Origin: Morganella morganii
GTDB taxonomy: Bacteria; Pseudomonadota; Gammaproteobacteria; Enterobacterales; Enterobacteriaceae
DNA: 64,000 bases
Reading direction: 5' to 3'
Assembly (NCBI RefSeq): GCF_019402645.1
Contig: NZ_VKKS01000001.1
Location: forward strand, 1,860,835 to 1,924,834
Shown here: positions 20,121 to 31,220 of the stretch, in pieces
How the letters are laid out: each line of letters begins with the position of its first letter
Numbering within the stretch: position 1 is the stretch's first letter
Translations under genes and position numbers: made by a program
The notes under the pieces: generated by a model
Told to the model about the DNA's origin: nothing
Database searches by the model: none
What the model saw: the letters and a program-made list of their open reading frames with translations, nothing else

Positions 20121-21968
20121 TTATATCTCATCCACAGAGTGACCCGTGAGTGCCTTGCGGACAGAATTGTCCATCCGGCGCGCCGCGAATACCTGTGTTT
20201 GCTTGTCCAGTTGTTTAATTGCGTTTTCAATCGCGACAGGAGAGTCGCCTTCAACGCTCTCAATAAGCACACCGACTGCCGCATCAATGGCAGCATTTTC
20301 GTCGTCGCTCAGTAAATTGCCATCCTCTGAAAGCGCCTGCGTCAGGCTCTCCAGCAGGCGGGCGGCTTCCACTTTTTGTTCCGCCAGGCGGCGGGTGGAT
20401 AAATCGTTTTCTGCGTTTTCGAGTGAATCTTTGATCATCCCGGCGATGTCAGTATCGCTCAGGCCGTAAGACGGTTTGATCCGGACGGAGGCCTGCACAC
20501 CGGTGGATTTCTCCAGTGCGCTGACACTCAGCAGTCCGTCCGCATCCACCTGAAAGGTGACACGGATATGTGCGTTACCGGCTGCCATCGGCGGGATCCC
20601 GCGCAGCGTGAAACGCGCCAGGGAACGGCAGTCGCTGACCATCTCGCGCTCACCCTGTAACACATGAATGCTCATGGCGGTCTGGCCGTCTTTAAAAGTG
20701 GTGAATTCCCGGGCACGGGCCACCGGAATGGTGGTGTTGCGCGGGATCACTTTTTCCACCAGGCCGCCCATGGTTTCCAGCCCGAGAGAGAGCGGGATCA
20801 CATCCAGCAGCAGCATTTCGCTGTCCGGCTTGTTACCGGCAAGAATATCCGCCTGAATCGCGGCACCGATAGCAACCACTTTGTCCGGGTCAATCGACGT
20901 CAGCGGCTCTTTACTGAAGAATCCGCCGACCAGTTCACGCACCAGCGGCACGCGGGTTGATCCGCCGACCATCACCACTTCGCGGACTTCATCCTGATCC
21001 GTACCCGCATCTTTCAGGGCGCGGCGGCAGGTCATCAGGGTTTTTCTGACCAGCGGACGAATAAGATCCTCAAAGGTTTCACGGGTCAGTACACCCTGCC
21101 AGCCATCCAGAGTGATGGTGGTTTGTACCGCATCAGACAATGCAATTTTGGCCTCAGCCGCCGCATTTAGTACTTCGCGGTGCCGCGAATGGCCCTGTGA
21201 CTGAATGCTGCGCTGTTCATAAATCCAGTCTGCAATCAGGTTATCGAAATCATCACCACCAAGCGCGGTATCACCACCGGTGGCCAGCACTTCAAACACA
21301 CCCCGGCTCAGACGCAGCACAGAGATATCAAAGGTACCGCCGCCGAGGTCATAAACAGCAATCACGCCTTCCTGAGCGGAATCCAGTCCGTAGGCGATTG
21401 CCGCAGCAGTTGGTTCATTCAGCAGACGTAAAACGTGTAATCCGGCAAGACGGGCAGCATCTTTGGTGCCCTGACGCTGCGCGTCATCAAAATACGCAGG
21501 AACCGTAATCACCACGCCATCCAGCTCACCGCCGAGGGTTTCCTGTGCGCGCTGTGCCAGCACCGATAAGATATCCGCCGAGACACGGACAGGGTCTGTC
21601 AGCCCGGCCGCAGTGCGGATGATTGGCAGGCCGTTTTCGCCCGCCTGTAGCTGATACGGCAGATCAGGGTAGCGCTGAGTGATATCCGTCAGCGAGCGTC
21701 CCATCATGCGTTTGACAGAGATAATGGTATTCTGAGGATCCGTTGCCGCGTTTGCACGGGCATCCCAGCCGACCAGGCGGTTATCCGCGCTGTACTGCAC
21801 GACAGAAGGCAGTAAATAGCGCCCTTCGTGATCGGGCAGAACGTCTGTTTCACCGCTTCGCACAGTGGCGACCAGTGAATGTGTCGTGCCTAAATCGATA
21901 CCCGCGGCAAGGCGGCGCTGATGCGGGGCGGGAGCCTGTCCCGGTTCGCTGATTTGTAACAGTGCCAT
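20121..21968 (-). CDS. hscA: Fe-S cluster chaperone HscA (Hsp70 family)
   Basis: HscA is a specialised Hsp70 that, with HscB, releases the cluster from IscU. At 615 residues it is slightly shorter than general DnaK proteins, as is typical. Visible are the ATPase signatures [26 protein letters not shown] and [16 protein letters not shown], followed by the substrate-binding domain. It sits in the order iscA-hscB-hscA-fdx-iscX. Confidence 0.98.
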   Translation of the reverse strand: MALLQISEPGQAPAPHQRRLAAGIDLGTTHSLVATVRSGETDVLPDHEGRYLLPSVVQYSADNRLVGWDARANAATDPQNTIISVKRMMGRSLTDITQRYPDLPYQLQAGENGLPIIRTAAGLTDPVRVSADILSVLAQRAQETLGGELDGVVITVPAYFDDAQRQGTKDAARLAGLHVLRLLNEPTAAAIAYGLDSAQEGVIAVYDLGGGTFDISVLRLSRGVFEVLATGGDTALGGDDFDNLIADWIYEQRSIQSQGHSRHREVLNAAAEAKIALSDAVQTTITLDGWQGVLTRETFEDLIRPLVRKTLMTCRRALKDAGTDQDEVREVVMVGGSTRVPLVRELVGGFFSKEPLTSIDPDKVVAIGAAIQADILAGNKPDSEMLLLDVIPLSLGLETMGGLVEKVIPRNTTIPVARAREFTTFKDGQTAMSIHVLQGEREMVSDCRSLARFTLRGIPPMAAGNAHIRVTFQVDADGLLSVSALEKSTGVQASVRIKPSYGLSDTDIAGMIKDSLENAENDLSTRRLAEQKVEAARLLESLTQALSEDGNLLSDDENAAIDAAVGVLIESVEGDSPVAIENAIKQLDKQTQVFAARRMDNSVRKALTGHSVDEI

Positions 21969-21977
21969 ATTCTTCCC

Positions 21978-22496
21978 CTAGAAACTGTCGAACAAACGTT
22001 CTTCAATATTTTCAATTTGTTGCGTCAGTTTACTCAAAAATCGTAATTTACGCACGCTGTCCGCAGCAGCGCTCCAGTCTTCGTCATAAAGCTGACTAAC
22101 CATCTCTGCCATTCGGGTTTTTGTCATTTTAGTGATATTGGCAGCAAAACCGGCCAGTGCGTCACTGTCCTGTTTCTGTTCGATGATATCGAGGGCTTCA
22201 CGCAGCTCCATCTGTTCCATCAGAAATACGGTGTCATGCATCGTGTGCTGTTCATTATTGATATCAATATCATGTAACAGCAGCATATATTCCGCACGTT
22301 TCAGGGGATGTTTCAGGGACTGATATGCTTCATTGATGGTCGCGGCCATTGTCAGTGCCTGCGCCTGCTCTTTTGCATCACCGGCGGCAAATCTGTCCGG
22401 GTGATACTGACGCTGCAAATCCTGATAACGACCGGCAAGTACCTGTGTGTCAAGGTCATAACGCACAGGCAGGCTGAACAAAGAAAAATAGTTCAT
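21978..22496 (-). CDS. hscB: Co-chaperone HscB (J-protein)
   Basis: HscB is a J-domain co-chaperone that brings IscU to HscA and stimulates its ATPase. The start at 22496 ([10 protein letters not shown]) gives 172 residues. The J-domain carries the HPDRF motif in [13 protein letters not shown], and the C-terminal helical IscU-binding domain follows. A longer frame to 22556 overlaps iscA and adds no homology. Confidence 0.97.
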   Translation of the reverse strand: MNYFSLFSLPVRYDLDTQVLAGRYQDLQRQYHPDRFAAGDAKEQAQALTMAATINEAYQSLKHPLKRAEYMLLLHDIDINNEQHTMHDTVFLMEQMELREALDIIEQKQDSDALAGFAANITKMTKTRMAEMVSQLYDEDWSAAADSVRKLRFLSKLTQQIENIEERLFDSF

Positions 22497-22525
22497 AATG
22501 TACTCTTCGCGGATAAATGGATCAG

Positions 22526-22849
22526 TTAAACGTGAAAACTCTCGCCGCAACCACATTCGCTGCCGACGTTCGGGTTATTGAATTTAAACCCTTCGTTTAA
22601 CCCTTCCTTCACGAAATCCACTTCAGTGCCGTCGAGATAAACAATACTTTTACCATCGATGATCACTTTAACGCCGCGATCTTCAAACACAATGTCATCA
22701 TCATTAATGACATCGGCAAATTCAAGCACGTAAGCCATACCAGAGCAACCGGAGGTTCTCACACCTAACCGCAGACCCACTCCTTTACCGCGGTTTTCCA
22801 GAAAACTGGTAACCCGGTTTGCCGCACTTTCTGTAAGAGAAACGGACAT
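22526..22849 (-). CDS. iscA: A-type Fe-S carrier IscA
   Basis: This A-type scaffold/carrier protein of 107 residues delivers clusters to target enzymes. The three conserved cysteines are at C35 ([10 protein letters not shown]) and in [10 protein letters not shown] (C99 and C101). It lies between iscU and hscB. Confidence 0.98.
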   Translation of the reverse strand: MSVSLTESAANRVTSFLENRGKGVGLRLGVRTSGCSGMAYVLEFADVINDDDIVFEDRGVKVIIDGKSIVYLDGTEVDFVKEGLNEGFKFNNPNVGSECGCGESFHV

Positions 22850-22951
22850 TACACACCTCGCTCTATAAACCAGTATGGCGGATGACCGATGGGATCAGTA
22901 TCCGCCATTATTTTATTGTTTTACCTGCTGCACACCGGCAGCGGCGGGCTA

Positions 22952-23338
22952 TTAGTTGCCCCGGCGTTTACTTTTGTAATCCGCAATTGCTGCTTTAATC
23001 GCATCTTCAGCCAGAATAGAGCAGTGAATTTTCACCGGCGGTAATTCCAGTTCTTCCGCAATCGCGGTATTTTTGATGGCTTCTGCTTCATCCAGGGTTT
23101 TCCCTTTCATCCACTCAGTCACCAGTGAGCTTGACGCAATCGCCGAGCCGCAGCCATAAGTTTTGAAACGCGCATCTTCAATTACGCCGTTATCGTCAAC
23201 TTTGATTTGTAACTTCATCACGTCACCACAGGCCGGTGCACCCACCATACCGCTGCCGACAGTCGGGTCTTCGTTGTCGAATGAACCAACGTTGCGCGGG
23301 TTTTCGTAGTGATCGATTACTTTATCGCTATAAGCCAT
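22952..23338 (-). CDS. iscU: Iron-sulfur cluster scaffold IscU
   Basis: IscU is the primary scaffold on which IscS-derived sulfur and iron are assembled. It has 128 residues, as in E. coli. The ligand cysteines are in GAPACGDVMKLQI, TYGCGSAIASSS and VKIHCSILAEDA. The LPPVK motif recognised by HscA is intact in LELPPVKIH. It lies 25 bases after iscS. Confidence 0.98.
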   Translation of the reverse strand: MAYSDKVIDHYENPRNVGSFDNEDPTVGSGMVGAPACGDVMKLQIKVDDNGVIEDARFKTYGCGSAIASSSLVTEWMKGKTLDEAEAIKNTAIAEELELPPVKIHCSILAEDAIKAAIADYKSKRRGN

Positions 23339-23363
23339 TGTTTATACTCCTGAAACCGTCTGA

Positions 23364-24578
23364 TTAATGGTGTGACCATTCAATGCTGTTAATATCAACA
23401 CCTTGCTTATGCATTTCCCACAGCGGGGAAAGATCACGCAGGCGGCCAATTGCGTTATGGATAAGTTTGATAGCATAGTCAATCTCTTCCTCAGTCGTGA
23501 AACGACCCAGAGAGAAGCGGATTGAGCTGTGCGCCAGTTCGTCAGTCATTCCCAGGGCACGCAGAACATAAGACGGCTCCAGGCTGGCGGACGTACAGGC
23601 AGAACCGGATGATACCGCGAGATCTTTCAGCGCCATCATCAGGGATTCACCTTCAACATAGTTGAAACTGACATTAAGAATATTTGGTGCAGTGTGGTCC
23701 GGGCAACCGTTAAGATACGTTTCTTCGATATCTTTGATACCGTTCCACAGACGCAGACGCAGTGCTGACAGGCGCTCAGATTCCGCCGCCATCTCTTCTT
23801 TGGCAATACGGTAAGCTTCCCCCATACCGGCAATCTGATGCACTGCCAGTGTACCGGAACGCATACCACGCTCGTGACCACCACCGTGCATCTGTGCTTC
23901 AATGCGGATACGCGGTTTACGGCGGACATACAGTGCGCCGATACCCATCGGACCGTAAATTTTATGGCCGGAGAAGGACATCAGATCCACTTTCAGTTTG
24001 CTTAAATCAACCGGCACTTTACCGACGCTCTGGGTTGCATCCACATGGAAAACGATCCCTTTACTGCGGCACAGTTCACCAATGGCTTCGATATCCTGAA
24101 TCACACCGATTTCATTATTCACATGCATGACGGAGACTAAAATCGTGTCCTCACGCATTGCCGCTTCCAGTTCAGCCAAATCAATCAGGCCATTACGCTG
24201 CGGCGCAAGGTAGGTCACTTCAAAATCTTCGCGCTCTAACTGACGGCAGGTATCGAGTACTGCTTTATGCTCAGTTTTACAGGTAATAATGTGCTTGCCT
24301 TTCTTTTCATAGAATTTGGCTGCACCTTTAATCGCCAGGTTGTCAGATTCAGTGGCACCGGAGGTGAATACAATTTCACGCGGATCAGCACCAACCAGAT
24401 CAGCAATCTGATTACGGGCAATATCGACGGCCTCTTCGGCCTGCCAGCCAAAGCGGTGAGAACGTGACGCCGGGTTGCCGAAGACGCCGTCCATTGTGAG
24501 GTATTGCATCATTTTTTCAGCAACACGCGGATCAACCGGGGTGGTTGCTGAGTAATCTAAATAAATCGGTAATTTCAT
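23364..24578 (-). CDS. iscS: Cysteine desulfurase IscS
   Basis: This PLP enzyme takes sulfur from cysteine for Fe-S clusters, thiamine, molybdopterin and tRNA thiolation. At 404 residues it matches E. coli. The PLP lysine is K206 ([10 protein letters not shown]) and the persulfide cysteine is C328 ([10 protein letters not shown]). It is the second gene of the operon. Confidence 0.99.
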   Translation of the reverse strand: MKLPIYLDYSATTPVDPRVAEKMMQYLTMDGVFGNPASRSHRFGWQAEEAVDIARNQIADLVGADPREIVFTSGATESDNLAIKGAAKFYEKKGKHIITCKTEHKAVLDTCRQLEREDFEVTYLAPQRNGLIDLAELEAAMREDTILVSVMHVNNEIGVIQDIEAIGELCRSKGIVFHVDATQSVGKVPVDLSKLKVDLMSFSGHKIYGPMGIGALYVRRKPRIRIEAQMHGGGHERGMRSGTLAVHQIAGMGEAYRIAKEEMAAESERLSALRLRLWNGIKDIEETYLNGCPDHTAPNILNVSFNYVEGESLMMALKDLAVSSGSACTSASLEPSYVLRALGMTDELAHSSIRFSLGRFTTEEEIDYAIKLIHNAIGRLRDLSPLWEMHKQGVDINSIEWSHH

Positions 24579-24628
24579 CGCTCAATTGCTCCATGAACTA
24601 CGGTTGCGTTGTTAACGCAGGTTTCTGC

Positions 24629-25120
24629 TTATGCTTGCAGATTGATAATCGTTTCGTTAATTGCCAGATTATGTGTACGACGTTTATCATCCTGGCGATC
24701 AGCAACATCAATCACTTCTTTATGATTTACTAACTCTTCCAGACTGATACTGCTTAAGAAATCCGTAATACGGTCACTCAGATCACGCCACAGCGTATGT
24801 GTCAGACAGCGGTCACCGCCCTGACAGCCTTCCCGGGTTCCCTGACAGCGTGTCGCATCAACAGATTCATCGACGGCCGAGATGACCTGAGCAATGAAAA
24901 TCTCACCGGCACCGCGTGCCAGCAGATACCCCCCACCCGGCCCGCGAACACTGGAAACCAGTTCGTTTTTACGCAGACGGGAGAAGAGTTGCTCAAGATA
25001 AGAAAGGGAGATACCCTGACGTTCAGAAATGTCAGCCAGTGGTACGGGCCCCTCATGGGAGTGCAGCGCTACGTCGAGCATAGCGGTTACCGCATAGCGC
25101 CCTTTTGATGTCAGTCTCAT
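24629..25120 (-). CDS. iscR: Fe-S-responsive transcription regulator IscR
   Basis: This Rrf2-family regulator has an N-terminal winged helix ([19 protein letters not shown]) and a [2Fe-2S] site. It represses isc when it carries a cluster. The cluster cysteines fall at C92, C99 and C105. E. coli has C92/C98/C104, so this copy has one extra residue in the first spacing (CQGTREGC). The gene is 163 residues long and preceded by two tandem IscR sites, so classic autoregulation is expected. Confidence 0.97.
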   Translation of the reverse strand: MRLTSKGRYAVTAMLDVALHSHEGPVPLADISERQGISLSYLEQLFSRLRKNELVSSVRGPGGGYLLARGAGEIFIAQVISAVDESVDATRCQGTREGCQGGDRCLTHTLWRDLSDRITDFLSSISLEELVNHKEVIDVADRQDDKRRTHNLAINETIINLQA

Positions 25121-25158
25121 AACCGGATCCCCGTGATAAATGGTGAAGAAATTGTGTC

Positions 25159-25208
25159 ATTCCTGAGTAATTTAGTCAACTATTTAACCCAGTAATTTAC
25201 TCAACTAT
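25159..25208 (-). promoter_or_regulatory. isc promoter with two tandem type 1 IscR sites
   Basis: Two 25-bp sites of the type 1 IscR pattern (ATAGTTGACT/ATAGTTGAGT, then AAATTACT) abut exactly: 25159-25183 and 25184-25208. The proximal one overlaps a TTGACT -35 element with CACAAT 17 bases downstream as -10. The distal site overlaps the trmJ stop codon. Confidence 0.85.
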
Positions 25209-25942
25209 TTTTTCGCCCATTTCTCAACAGAAGTCAGGATACCACGCAGGATATTCAGCTCCTGCATTTCCGGATGCGCGCGGGTAAATAAGCGGCGCAG
25301 ACGGTTCATAATCTGACCCGGGTGTGCTTTGCGGATAAAACCGGATTCATTCAGTACCGATTCAAGATGGGTGTAAAACCGCTCCATATCATCCGCCGGC
25401 GGATAGTGTACCTCATCTGTGTCATCATTATTTGCCGGTTCGCTCTCAGTGTGAGAGGCAAGAAATGCCATCCGGATCTCATAACTGACCAGTTGCACCG
25501 CCATCGCCAGATTCAGCGAGCCGTATTCCGGGTTGGTCGGGATATAAAGATGATAATTACACTTCTGTAATTCATCGTTGGTCAGCCCGACACGTTCACG
25601 GCCGAAAATAACAGCGACCGGTGCGGTCTGTGCAATTTTAACACTTTTTTCTCCGCATTCACGCGGTTCGACCATCGGCCACGGCAATGTGCGCGACCGG
25701 GCGCTGGTACCGATCACCAGTTCACAGCCGGCAATCGCCTCATCCAGTGTACTGACAATCTTTGCATTGCCGATAACATCACTGGCACCGGCGGACAGCG
25801 CGATGGCGTGAGAGTCCGGTTGCACCTGCGGATTGACCAGATAAAGATTGGATAACCCCATTGTTTTCATAGCCCGCGCTGCGGAGCCCATATTGCCTGT
25901 ATGTGAGGTTTCCACCAGGACGATTCGGATATTTTCGGACAT
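25205..25942 (-). CDS. trmJ: tRNA (cytidine/uridine-2'-O-) methyltransferase TrmJ
   Basis: This SPOUT-family enzyme methylates the 2'-OH of position 32 in tRNAs. At 245 residues it has the usual length. Motifs are [16 protein letters not shown] near the N-terminus, [14 protein letters not shown] in the middle, and [18 protein letters not shown], which forms the trefoil knot that binds AdoMet. It is divergent from suhB and directly upstream of iscR, as in E. coli. Confidence 0.97.
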   Translation of the reverse strand: MSENIRIVLVETSHTGNMGSAARAMKTMGLSNLYLVNPQVQPDSHAIALSAGASDVIGNAKIVSTLDEAIAGCELVIGTSARSRTLPWPMVEPRECGEKSVKIAQTAPVAVIFGRERVGLTNDELQKCNYHLYIPTNPEYGSLNLAMAVQLVSYEIRMAFLASHTESEPANNDDTDEVHYPPADDMERFYTHLESVLNESGFIRKAHPGQIMNRLRRLFTRAHPEMQELNILRGILTSVEKWAKK

Positions 25943-26061
25943 AACACACTTTATCTGAGAAATTATCGCAATATCTTAACACAAGAATAGTCAGATTGAC
26001 GATCACCTGTTATACTCTGCCGCGTTTATTTTCGTTCTTTAACATCCCGGTGGACAACCCC

Positions 26062-26865
26062 ATGCATCCGATGCTTACCATCGCCATACGTGCTGCACGT
26101 AAGGCCGGCAACCTGATTGCCAAACACTATGAAATGCCTGACACTGTTGAGACAACTCAGAAAGGTTCCAATGACTTTGTAACCAACGTGGATCGCGAAG
26201 CCGAGCAGATGATTATTGAAATCATCCGTAAATCTTATCCGAAGCACACCGTTATCTCCGAAGAGTGCGGTGAATTAATCGGTGAAGAACATGATATGCA
26301 ATGGGTGATTGATCCCCTGGATGGCACCACCAACTTCGTCAAACGTCTCCCGCACTTCGCTGTTTCTATCGCATTCCGTATCAAAGGCCGTACTGAAGTG
26401 GCTGTTGTTTACGATCCGATGCGTAACGAATTATTCTCTGCGGTCCGTGGTCAGGGCGCACAGTTAAACGGCTACCGTCTGCGCGGTGCAACTGCCCGTG
26501 ATCTCGACGGCGCGGTACTGGCAACCGGCTTCCCGTTCAAAGCCAAACAGCATGCTGATACCTATATCAAAATGGTCGGTAAACTGTTTACCCGCTGTGC
26601 AGACTTCCGCCGTACCGGCTCTGCCGCACTGGATCTGGCTTATCTCGCCGCCGGCCGTGTGGACGGTTTCTTTGAAATCGGTCTGAAACCATGGGATTTC
26701 CTCGGTGGTGAACTGCTGGTCCGTGAAGCGGGCGGTATCGTCACTGACTTCACCGGTAACCACCGTTATATCGACAGCGGTAACATCGTTGCAGGCAGCC
26801 CGCGTGTGGTTCGCGAACTGCTGGCAGAAATGCGTGATGAGCTGACTGAGTCGCTGAAACGCTGA
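26062..26865 (+). CDS. suhB: Inositol-1-monophosphatase SuhB
   Basis: SuhB is an inositol monophosphatase-family protein that also acts in rRNA transcription antitermination complexes and ribosome assembly. The start at 26062 (MHPMLTIAIR) gives 267 residues; E. coli has 267. The metal-binding motifs WVIDPLDGTTNF and KPWDFLGGELL are intact. A frame reading back to 25996 adds no homology. It ends at a strong terminator. Confidence 0.97.
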   Translation: MHPMLTIAIRAARKAGNLIAKHYEMPDTVETTQKGSNDFVTNVDREAEQMIIEIIRKSYPKHTVISEECGELIGEEHDMQWVIDPLDGTTNFVKRLPHFAVSIAFRIKGRTEVAVVYDPMRNELFSAVRGQGAQLNGYRLRGATARDLDGAVLATGFPFKAKQHADTYIKMVGKLFTRCADFRRTGSAALDLAYLAAGRVDGFFEIGLKPWDFLGGELLVREAGGIVTDFTGNHRYIDSGNIVAGSPRVVRELLAEMRDELTESLKR

Positions 26866-26884
26866 TTCTGTTCCGCCAGATATG

Positions 26885-26918
26885 AAAAAGGGTTATGACG
26901 CAGGTCATAACCCTTTTT
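26885..26918. terminator. Bidirectional terminator between suhB and hcaT
   Basis: A 15-bp perfect stem (AAAAAGGGTTATGAC and complement) with a 4-base loop has A and T runs on both sides. It lies between the convergent genes suhB and hcaT. Confidence 0.95.
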
Positions 26919-26920
26919 TA

Positions 26921-28072
26921 TTATACGTTTTCCGGGGTCTGCGCCCGGACTTTCGGGCGCAGAAACAGCGCCGGAAGTACTGTCAGGGCCATCAGGTAAA
27001 ATATCCCGCCGTGGATATCCTCATAAAGATACCCCGCCAGCAGTGTCATTACCGCAATCGCCCCGCCCATCGCCAGCGCGGAATATGCGGCCTGTAACGG
27101 AATGATTTCCGTGGATTTGCGCGCGCCGATAAAGCGCATTGCCGCCAGATGGCACACGGTGTAAGTGCCGCTGTGCAGGATCTGAGCCACAATCAGCACC
27201 GGCAACGCCGCAGACATCCCCAGCAGCGACCAGCGCAGAATACCGCAGATACCGGAAAGCAATAACAGGTTTGCCGCACTCCAGCGGCGGAACAGCTTAT
27301 TACTGAAGGTAAAGACAATCACTTCCGCCACCACGCCCAGCGACCACAGGTAGCCGATAGCGGCATCAGAATACCCCACCTTCTGCCAGTAAATCACACT
27401 GAAGCCGTAATAAGCAGCATGTGCCCCCTGTAACAGGCTTACACACAGCAGAAAGCGGACAACTGCATTGTCTTTCAGCAGAACACGGAATTGCACCTGC
27501 GGTCCGCGCTGTTTCATTTCCCCGGCCGGCATAATACGCGGACGCAGCAGCGATGTCAGCAGCAGTGAGCCGGTACTGACCACCAGTGCCGCCAGGATCA
27601 CCTCATGTTTCCAGATATCCATCAGCATCCCGGTCACAGAAGTGGCAATAATAAAGGCCACAGATCCCCAGACGCGGATCGAGCCGTAATCCATCGGAAA
27701 CTGTTTTTGCCAGGTGGCGGCGAGTGAATCCCCCAGCGGGATCATCGGTGAGAAAAAGAGGTTGAATCCGGCCATCACAAAAAAGAGCCATAGCCAGTGT
27801 GAACCGAAATAAAATGCCACCGCAAACAGGAAAGAGCAGAACGCCATCATCCTCAGGGCAAAAATCAGCCGTGACGGGTCTTTAAACAACGGTGTGATAA
27901 ACAGACTGCCGATAAAACGCGCCACCAGCCCCACACTGAGCAGCATACCGACCGTTGCCACATCATGCCCTTCACCTTTCAGCCATGCGCCCCAGTAGGG
28001 AAGAAAAATCCCGTAGGAAAAAAAATACGTAAAATAATCAAGCGCCAGCCAGAGCGATGACGGAACAAACAT
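26921..28072 (-). CDS. hcaT: HcaT-like MFS transporter (putative 3-phenylpropionate permease)
   Basis: This 383-residue major facilitator protein has about 12 hydrophobic segments. Its opening WLALDYFTYFFSYGIFLPYW and the internal LLQGAHAAYYGFSVIYWQ follow E. coli HcaT closely. HcaT is a putative 3-phenylpropionate importer. No hca catabolic genes are visible nearby, so the substrate here is uncertain. It is convergent with suhB and followed upstream by glyA. Confidence 0.88.
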   Translation of the reverse strand: MFVPSSLWLALDYFTYFFSYGIFLPYWGAWLKGEGHDVATVGMLLSVGLVARFIGSLFITPLFKDPSRLIFALRMMAFCSFLFAVAFYFGSHWLWLFFVMAGFNLFFSPMIPLGDSLAATWQKQFPMDYGSIRVWGSVAFIIATSVTGMLMDIWKHEVILAALVVSTGSLLLTSLLRPRIMPAGEMKQRGPQVQFRVLLKDNAVVRFLLCVSLLQGAHAAYYGFSVIYWQKVGYSDAAIGYLWSLGVVAEVIVFTFSNKLFRRWSAANLLLLSGICGILRWSLLGMSAALPVLIVAQILHSGTYTVCHLAAMRFIGARKSTEIIPLQAAYSALAMGGAIAVMTLLAGYLYEDIHGGIFYLMALTVLPALFLRPKVRAQTPENV

Positions 28073-28096
28073 CTGCCTCTCCTTTTTAGGAATACA

Positions 28097-28129
28097 AAAA
28101 ACCCGCTCGCGGCGAACGAAGCGGGTTTT
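28097..28129 (-). terminator. glyA terminator
   Basis: AAAACCCGC and its complement GCGGGTTTT surround a GC-rich loop and end in a T run on the minus strand, just after the glyA stop. Confidence 0.85.
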
Positions 28130-28153
28130 GGTTATATCAGATTGGTAACGCGA

Positions 28154-29407
28154 TTATGCGTAAACCGGGTATTTCGCGCAGATAGCCAGAACTTTTTGTT
28201 TCACAGCTTCAATGGTCGCTTCATCATTGAGATTATCTAACACGTCACACATCCAGCCGGCCAGTTCACGGGCTTCTGCTTCTCTGAAGCCGCGGCGGGT
28301 AATTGCCGGGGAACCGACACGGATACCGGATGTCACAAACGGGCTCTTCGGATCGTTCGGTACACTGTTTTTGTTCACAGTGATATTAGCACGACCCAGT
28401 GCAGCATCGGCATCTTTACCGGTGATGTCTTTATCGACCAGATCCACCAGAAACAGATGGTTCTCAGTACCGCCGGACACCACTTTATAACCACGGTTCA
28501 GGAAGACTTCAACCATTGCTTTGGCATTTTTCACAACCTGAACCTGATTTGCTTTGAATTCAGGCTCCATTGCTTCTTTTAACGCCACTGCTTTACCGGC
28601 GATAACGTGCATCAGCGGACCACCCTGGTTGCCCGGGAATACCGCTGAGTTCAGTTTTTTGTACAGATCTTCATCACCGCCTTTCGCCAGAATCATCCCG
28701 CCGCGCGGACCCGCCAGGGTTTTGTGCGTGGTGGTGGTGACAACGTGTGCATGCGGAACCGGGTTAGGGTAAACACCCGCAGCAACCAGACCGGCAACGT
28801 GGGCCATATCAACAAACAGGTAAGCACCGATGCTGTCAGCGATTTCGCGCATTTTCGCCCAGTCAACCACACCAGAGTAAGCAGAGAAGCCGCCGATGAT
28901 CATTTTCGGCTGATGTTTTTTCGCCTGAGCGGCGACATCGTCATAATCGATTTTACCGGCAGAATCGATACCATAAGGGACGATATTGTACAATTTACCG
29001 GAGAAGTTTACCGGAGAGCCGTGAGTCAGGTGACCGCCTTCCGCTAAATTCATCCCTAATACTGTATCGCCCGGAGACAGCAGTGCGGAGTACACTGCGA
29101 CGTTAGCCTGGGAGCCGGAGTGCGGCTGAACGTTGGCATAATCTGCGCCGAACAGTTCTTTTGCACGATCAATCGCCAGCTGTTCCACGATATCCACATA
29201 TTCGCAGCCACCGTAGTAGCGTTTGCCCGGATATCCTTCCGCATATTTGTTAGTGAGCTGGGAGCCCTGAGCTTCCATAACGCGCGGGCTGGTGTAGTTT
29301 TCAGAGGCAATTAATTCAATATGCTCTTCCTGACGACGATCTTCGTCTTTCATCGCCTGCCAGAGTTGTGGGTCGTAATCTGCAATATTCATTTCACGCT
29401 TTAACAT
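28154..29407 (-). CDS. glyA: Serine hydroxymethyltransferase
   Basis: GlyA is a PLP enzyme that converts serine plus tetrahydrofolate to glycine plus methylene-THF, the main source of one-carbon units. The start at 29407 ([10 protein letters not shown]) gives 417 residues, identical in length to E. coli. The PLP lysine lies in [17 protein letters not shown] PurR-like box 112 bases upstream of the start fits its known purine control. Confidence 0.99.
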   Translation of the reverse strand: MLKREMNIADYDPQLWQAMKDEDRRQEEHIELIASENYTSPRVMEAQGSQLTNKYAEGYPGKRYYGGCEYVDIVEQLAIDRAKELFGADYANVQPHSGSQANVAVYSALLSPGDTVLGMNLAEGGHLTHGSPVNFSGKLYNIVPYGIDSAGKIDYDDVAAQAKKHQPKMIIGGFSAYSGVVDWAKMREIADSIGAYLFVDMAHVAGLVAAGVYPNPVPHAHVVTTTTHKTLAGPRGGMILAKGGDEDLYKKLNSAVFPGNQGGPLMHVIAGKAVALKEAMEPEFKANQVQVVKNAKAMVEVFLNRGYKVVSGGTENHLFLVDLVDKDITGKDADAALGRANITVNKNSVPNDPKSPFVTSGIRVGSPAITRRGFREAEARELAGWMCDVLDNLNDEATIEAVKQKVLAICAKYPVYA

Positions 29408-29518
29408 TAGCTTCTCCTGACTCGCCTGATGCCGATAAAAAAACACCCCTTTCCGGGGACGAATGCCCTACAGTGTAAACCCTTTTTCTGAATTGAGATA
29501 GCCCCGGAAACAAAAAAT

Positions 29519-29534
29519 ACGCAAACGATTGCAT
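29519..29534 (-). promoter_or_regulatory. PurR-like operator upstream of glyA
   Basis: ACGCAAACGATTGCAT differs from the PurR consensus ACGCAAACGTTTGCGT at two of 16 positions. glyA is a known PurR target in E. coli. The site lies in the 370-base divergent region (29408-29777) between glyA and hmp. Confidence 0.75.
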
Positions 29535-29712
29535 AGTGGTAAAATCAGGTAATTAACACATTTATTATTTCATCAGAATATCCTGTTCATCGGACGCAAT
29601 ACCAGATTTGTGCTCCCCTCCTGCCCCCGCTCACTGATCAATTTCGCTATTTTCACCGGATTTTCAGAAACAGCAGAAAAATTTATGCTTTACAAATTCC
29701 GCCCTGTATTAT

Positions 29713-29735
29713 AAGTTGCATAAAAAATACATGTT
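29713..29735 (+). promoter_or_regulatory. NsrR-like site upstream of hmp
   Basis: Two 9-base half sites, AAGTTGCAT and ATACATGTT, are separated by AAAAA. This matches the 9-5-9 layout of the NsrR consensus (AAGATGCAT-N5-ATGCATCTT) with a few mismatches. It lies 43 bases upstream of the hmp ATG. NsrR repression of hmp, relieved by nitric oxide, is established in enterobacteria. Confidence 0.75.
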
Positions 29736-29777
29736 ATAAGTTTCACACTGATGTGATGCTTTTTCAGGAGCCCTGCT

Positions 29778-30959
29778 ATGCTCGATGCACAAACTATCGC
29801 CACTGTAAAATCCACCGCCCCTCTGATTGCCGCCACCGGCCCGAAACTGACCGCGCATTTCTATGACCGTATGTTTCATCAGCATCCTGAATTAAAAGAT
29901 ATCTTCACCATGAGCCACCAGCAGAACGGTGCACAGCGTGAAGCCTTGTTTAATGCAGTCTGTGCCTATGCCATGAATATTGATAACCTCAGTGCACTGG
30001 GCGCGGCAGTGGAAAAAATTGCCAACAAACACGCCAGTCTGATGATCAGACCGGAACATTACCCGATTGTCGGGGAAAACCTGCTTGCCACCATTGAAGA
30101 GTTACTCAATCCGGGTGAGGAAGTCCTTTCCGCCTGGGGTAAAGCCTACGGCGTGCTGGCTGATATCTTTATTCAGCGCGAGGCCGGGCTGTATCAGGAA
30201 AAAGCGGCTTCACAGGGCGGATGGGAAGGTTTGCGCGAATTCCGCGTGATCCGCAAACAGCCGCAGAGTGAGCTTATCACCAGTTTTGAACTGGCGCCGG
30301 TTGATGGTCCGCCTGTCGCGGATTACCGCCCCGGACAATATATCAGCGTCTATATCAATGATGATTCACTGGAAAATCAGGAGATCCGCCAGTATTCCCT
30401 GACACAGGTACCTGACAGCAAAACCTACCGGATTGCGGTTAAACGTGAGGATAAAGGCACGATTTCCGGCTGGCTGCACGCCAATGTGCAGGAAGGCGAT
30501 ATTGTGAAACTGACACCGCCGCTGGGAGATTTCTTCCTGGACGCTGAAAAAGAAACCCCGGTGGTCCTGATTTCAGCCGGTGTCGGCTTAACACCGATGA
30601 TGGCCATGCTGCAAACACTGGCCGCAGAACAGCATCCGGCGGATGTGATCTGGCTGCATGCGGCAGAGCACGGCGGCGTACATGCCTTTGCGGATGAAGT
30701 AAACCGGTTTGGTGCTCAGTTACCGGCGTTCAGTCAGACTGTCTGGTACAGAGAGCCGCGTGCTGATGAATCACATCCGCACCTGACCGGACTGATGGAT
30801 TTAACGGCTCAGCAGGATGCCCTGCTCAGTAAAACCCGCCACTATTACCTGTGCGGGCCGGTGGCCTTTATGCAGCATATTGCGCGTCAGCTGACAGCAA
30901 TGGGGGTTAATGCAGACCAGATCCATTATGAATGTTTCGGTCCGCACCAAATTTTATAA
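29778..30959 (+). CDS. hmp: Nitric oxide dioxygenase (flavohemoglobin Hmp)
   Basis: Hmp oxidises NO to nitrate using NADPH, FAD and heme. It has 393 residues. The globin domain (1-140) has the proximal His at H85 (ANKHASL) and Tyr at Y29 (HFYDRMF). The FAD domain carries IRQYSLTQ, and the NAD domain carries [12 protein letters not shown] and [10 protein letters not shown]. An NsrR-like site precedes it, predicting induction by NO. Confidence 0.98.
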   Translation: MLDAQTIATVKSTAPLIAATGPKLTAHFYDRMFHQHPELKDIFTMSHQQNGAQREALFNAVCAYAMNIDNLSALGAAVEKIANKHASLMIRPEHYPIVGENLLATIEELLNPGEEVLSAWGKAYGVLADIFIQREAGLYQEKAASQGGWEGLREFRVIRKQPQSELITSFELAPVDGPPVADYRPGQYISVYINDDSLENQEIRQYSLTQVPDSKTYRIAVKREDKGTISGWLHANVQEGDIVKLTPPLGDFFLDAEKETPVVLISAGVGLTPMMAMLQTLAAEQHPADVIWLHAAEHGGVHAFADEVNRFGAQLPAFSQTVWYREPRADESHPHLTGLMDLTAQQDALLSKTRHYYLCGPVAFMQHIARQLTAMGVNADQIHYECFGPHQIL

Positions 30960-30982
30960 TCGTGACAGAACAACCATAACAA

Positions 30983-31023
30983 CACGCTGAATCTTCAGCG
31001 TATGTGCTTAAGCTAAAGCACAT
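30983..31023 (+). terminator. Double hairpin after hmp
   Basis: Two consecutive dyads follow the hmp stop: ACGCTGA/TTCAGCGT at about 30984-31001 and ATGTGCTT/AAGCACAT at 31002-31023. Neither has a strong T run, so termination strength is uncertain. Confidence 0.5.
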
Positions 31024-31103
31024 TTGAGTAACAGTGACATAACCGCCGAATTTATATCTATCCCATCCTTTCGCCCAGTTCACTGTTACTCTTTTTTTGC
31101 CCG

Positions 31104-31220
31104 TCAGTTTTTATATCCGGCCCGGTTCACACATTTCTTTACCGCCAGTGAGAAATACAGCACCCCGGCCGAATTAATACATTCTTCCGGCTCGTCGCTT
31201 TCTTTTTTATTTAAATTCAT
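31104..31220 (-). CDS. Possible small protein, 38 residues
   Basis: An ATG at 31220 is preceded by AGAGG ten bases upstream. It opens a 38-residue frame beginning MNLNKKESDEPEECINSAG and containing VLYFSLAVKKCVNRAGYKN. It has a charged N-terminus and two cysteines and lies in the otherwise empty gap between hmp and glnB. I do not recognise it; conservation would decide whether it is real. Confidence 0.35.
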   Translation of the reverse strand: MNLNKKESDEPEECINSAGVLYFSLAVKKCVNRAGYKN

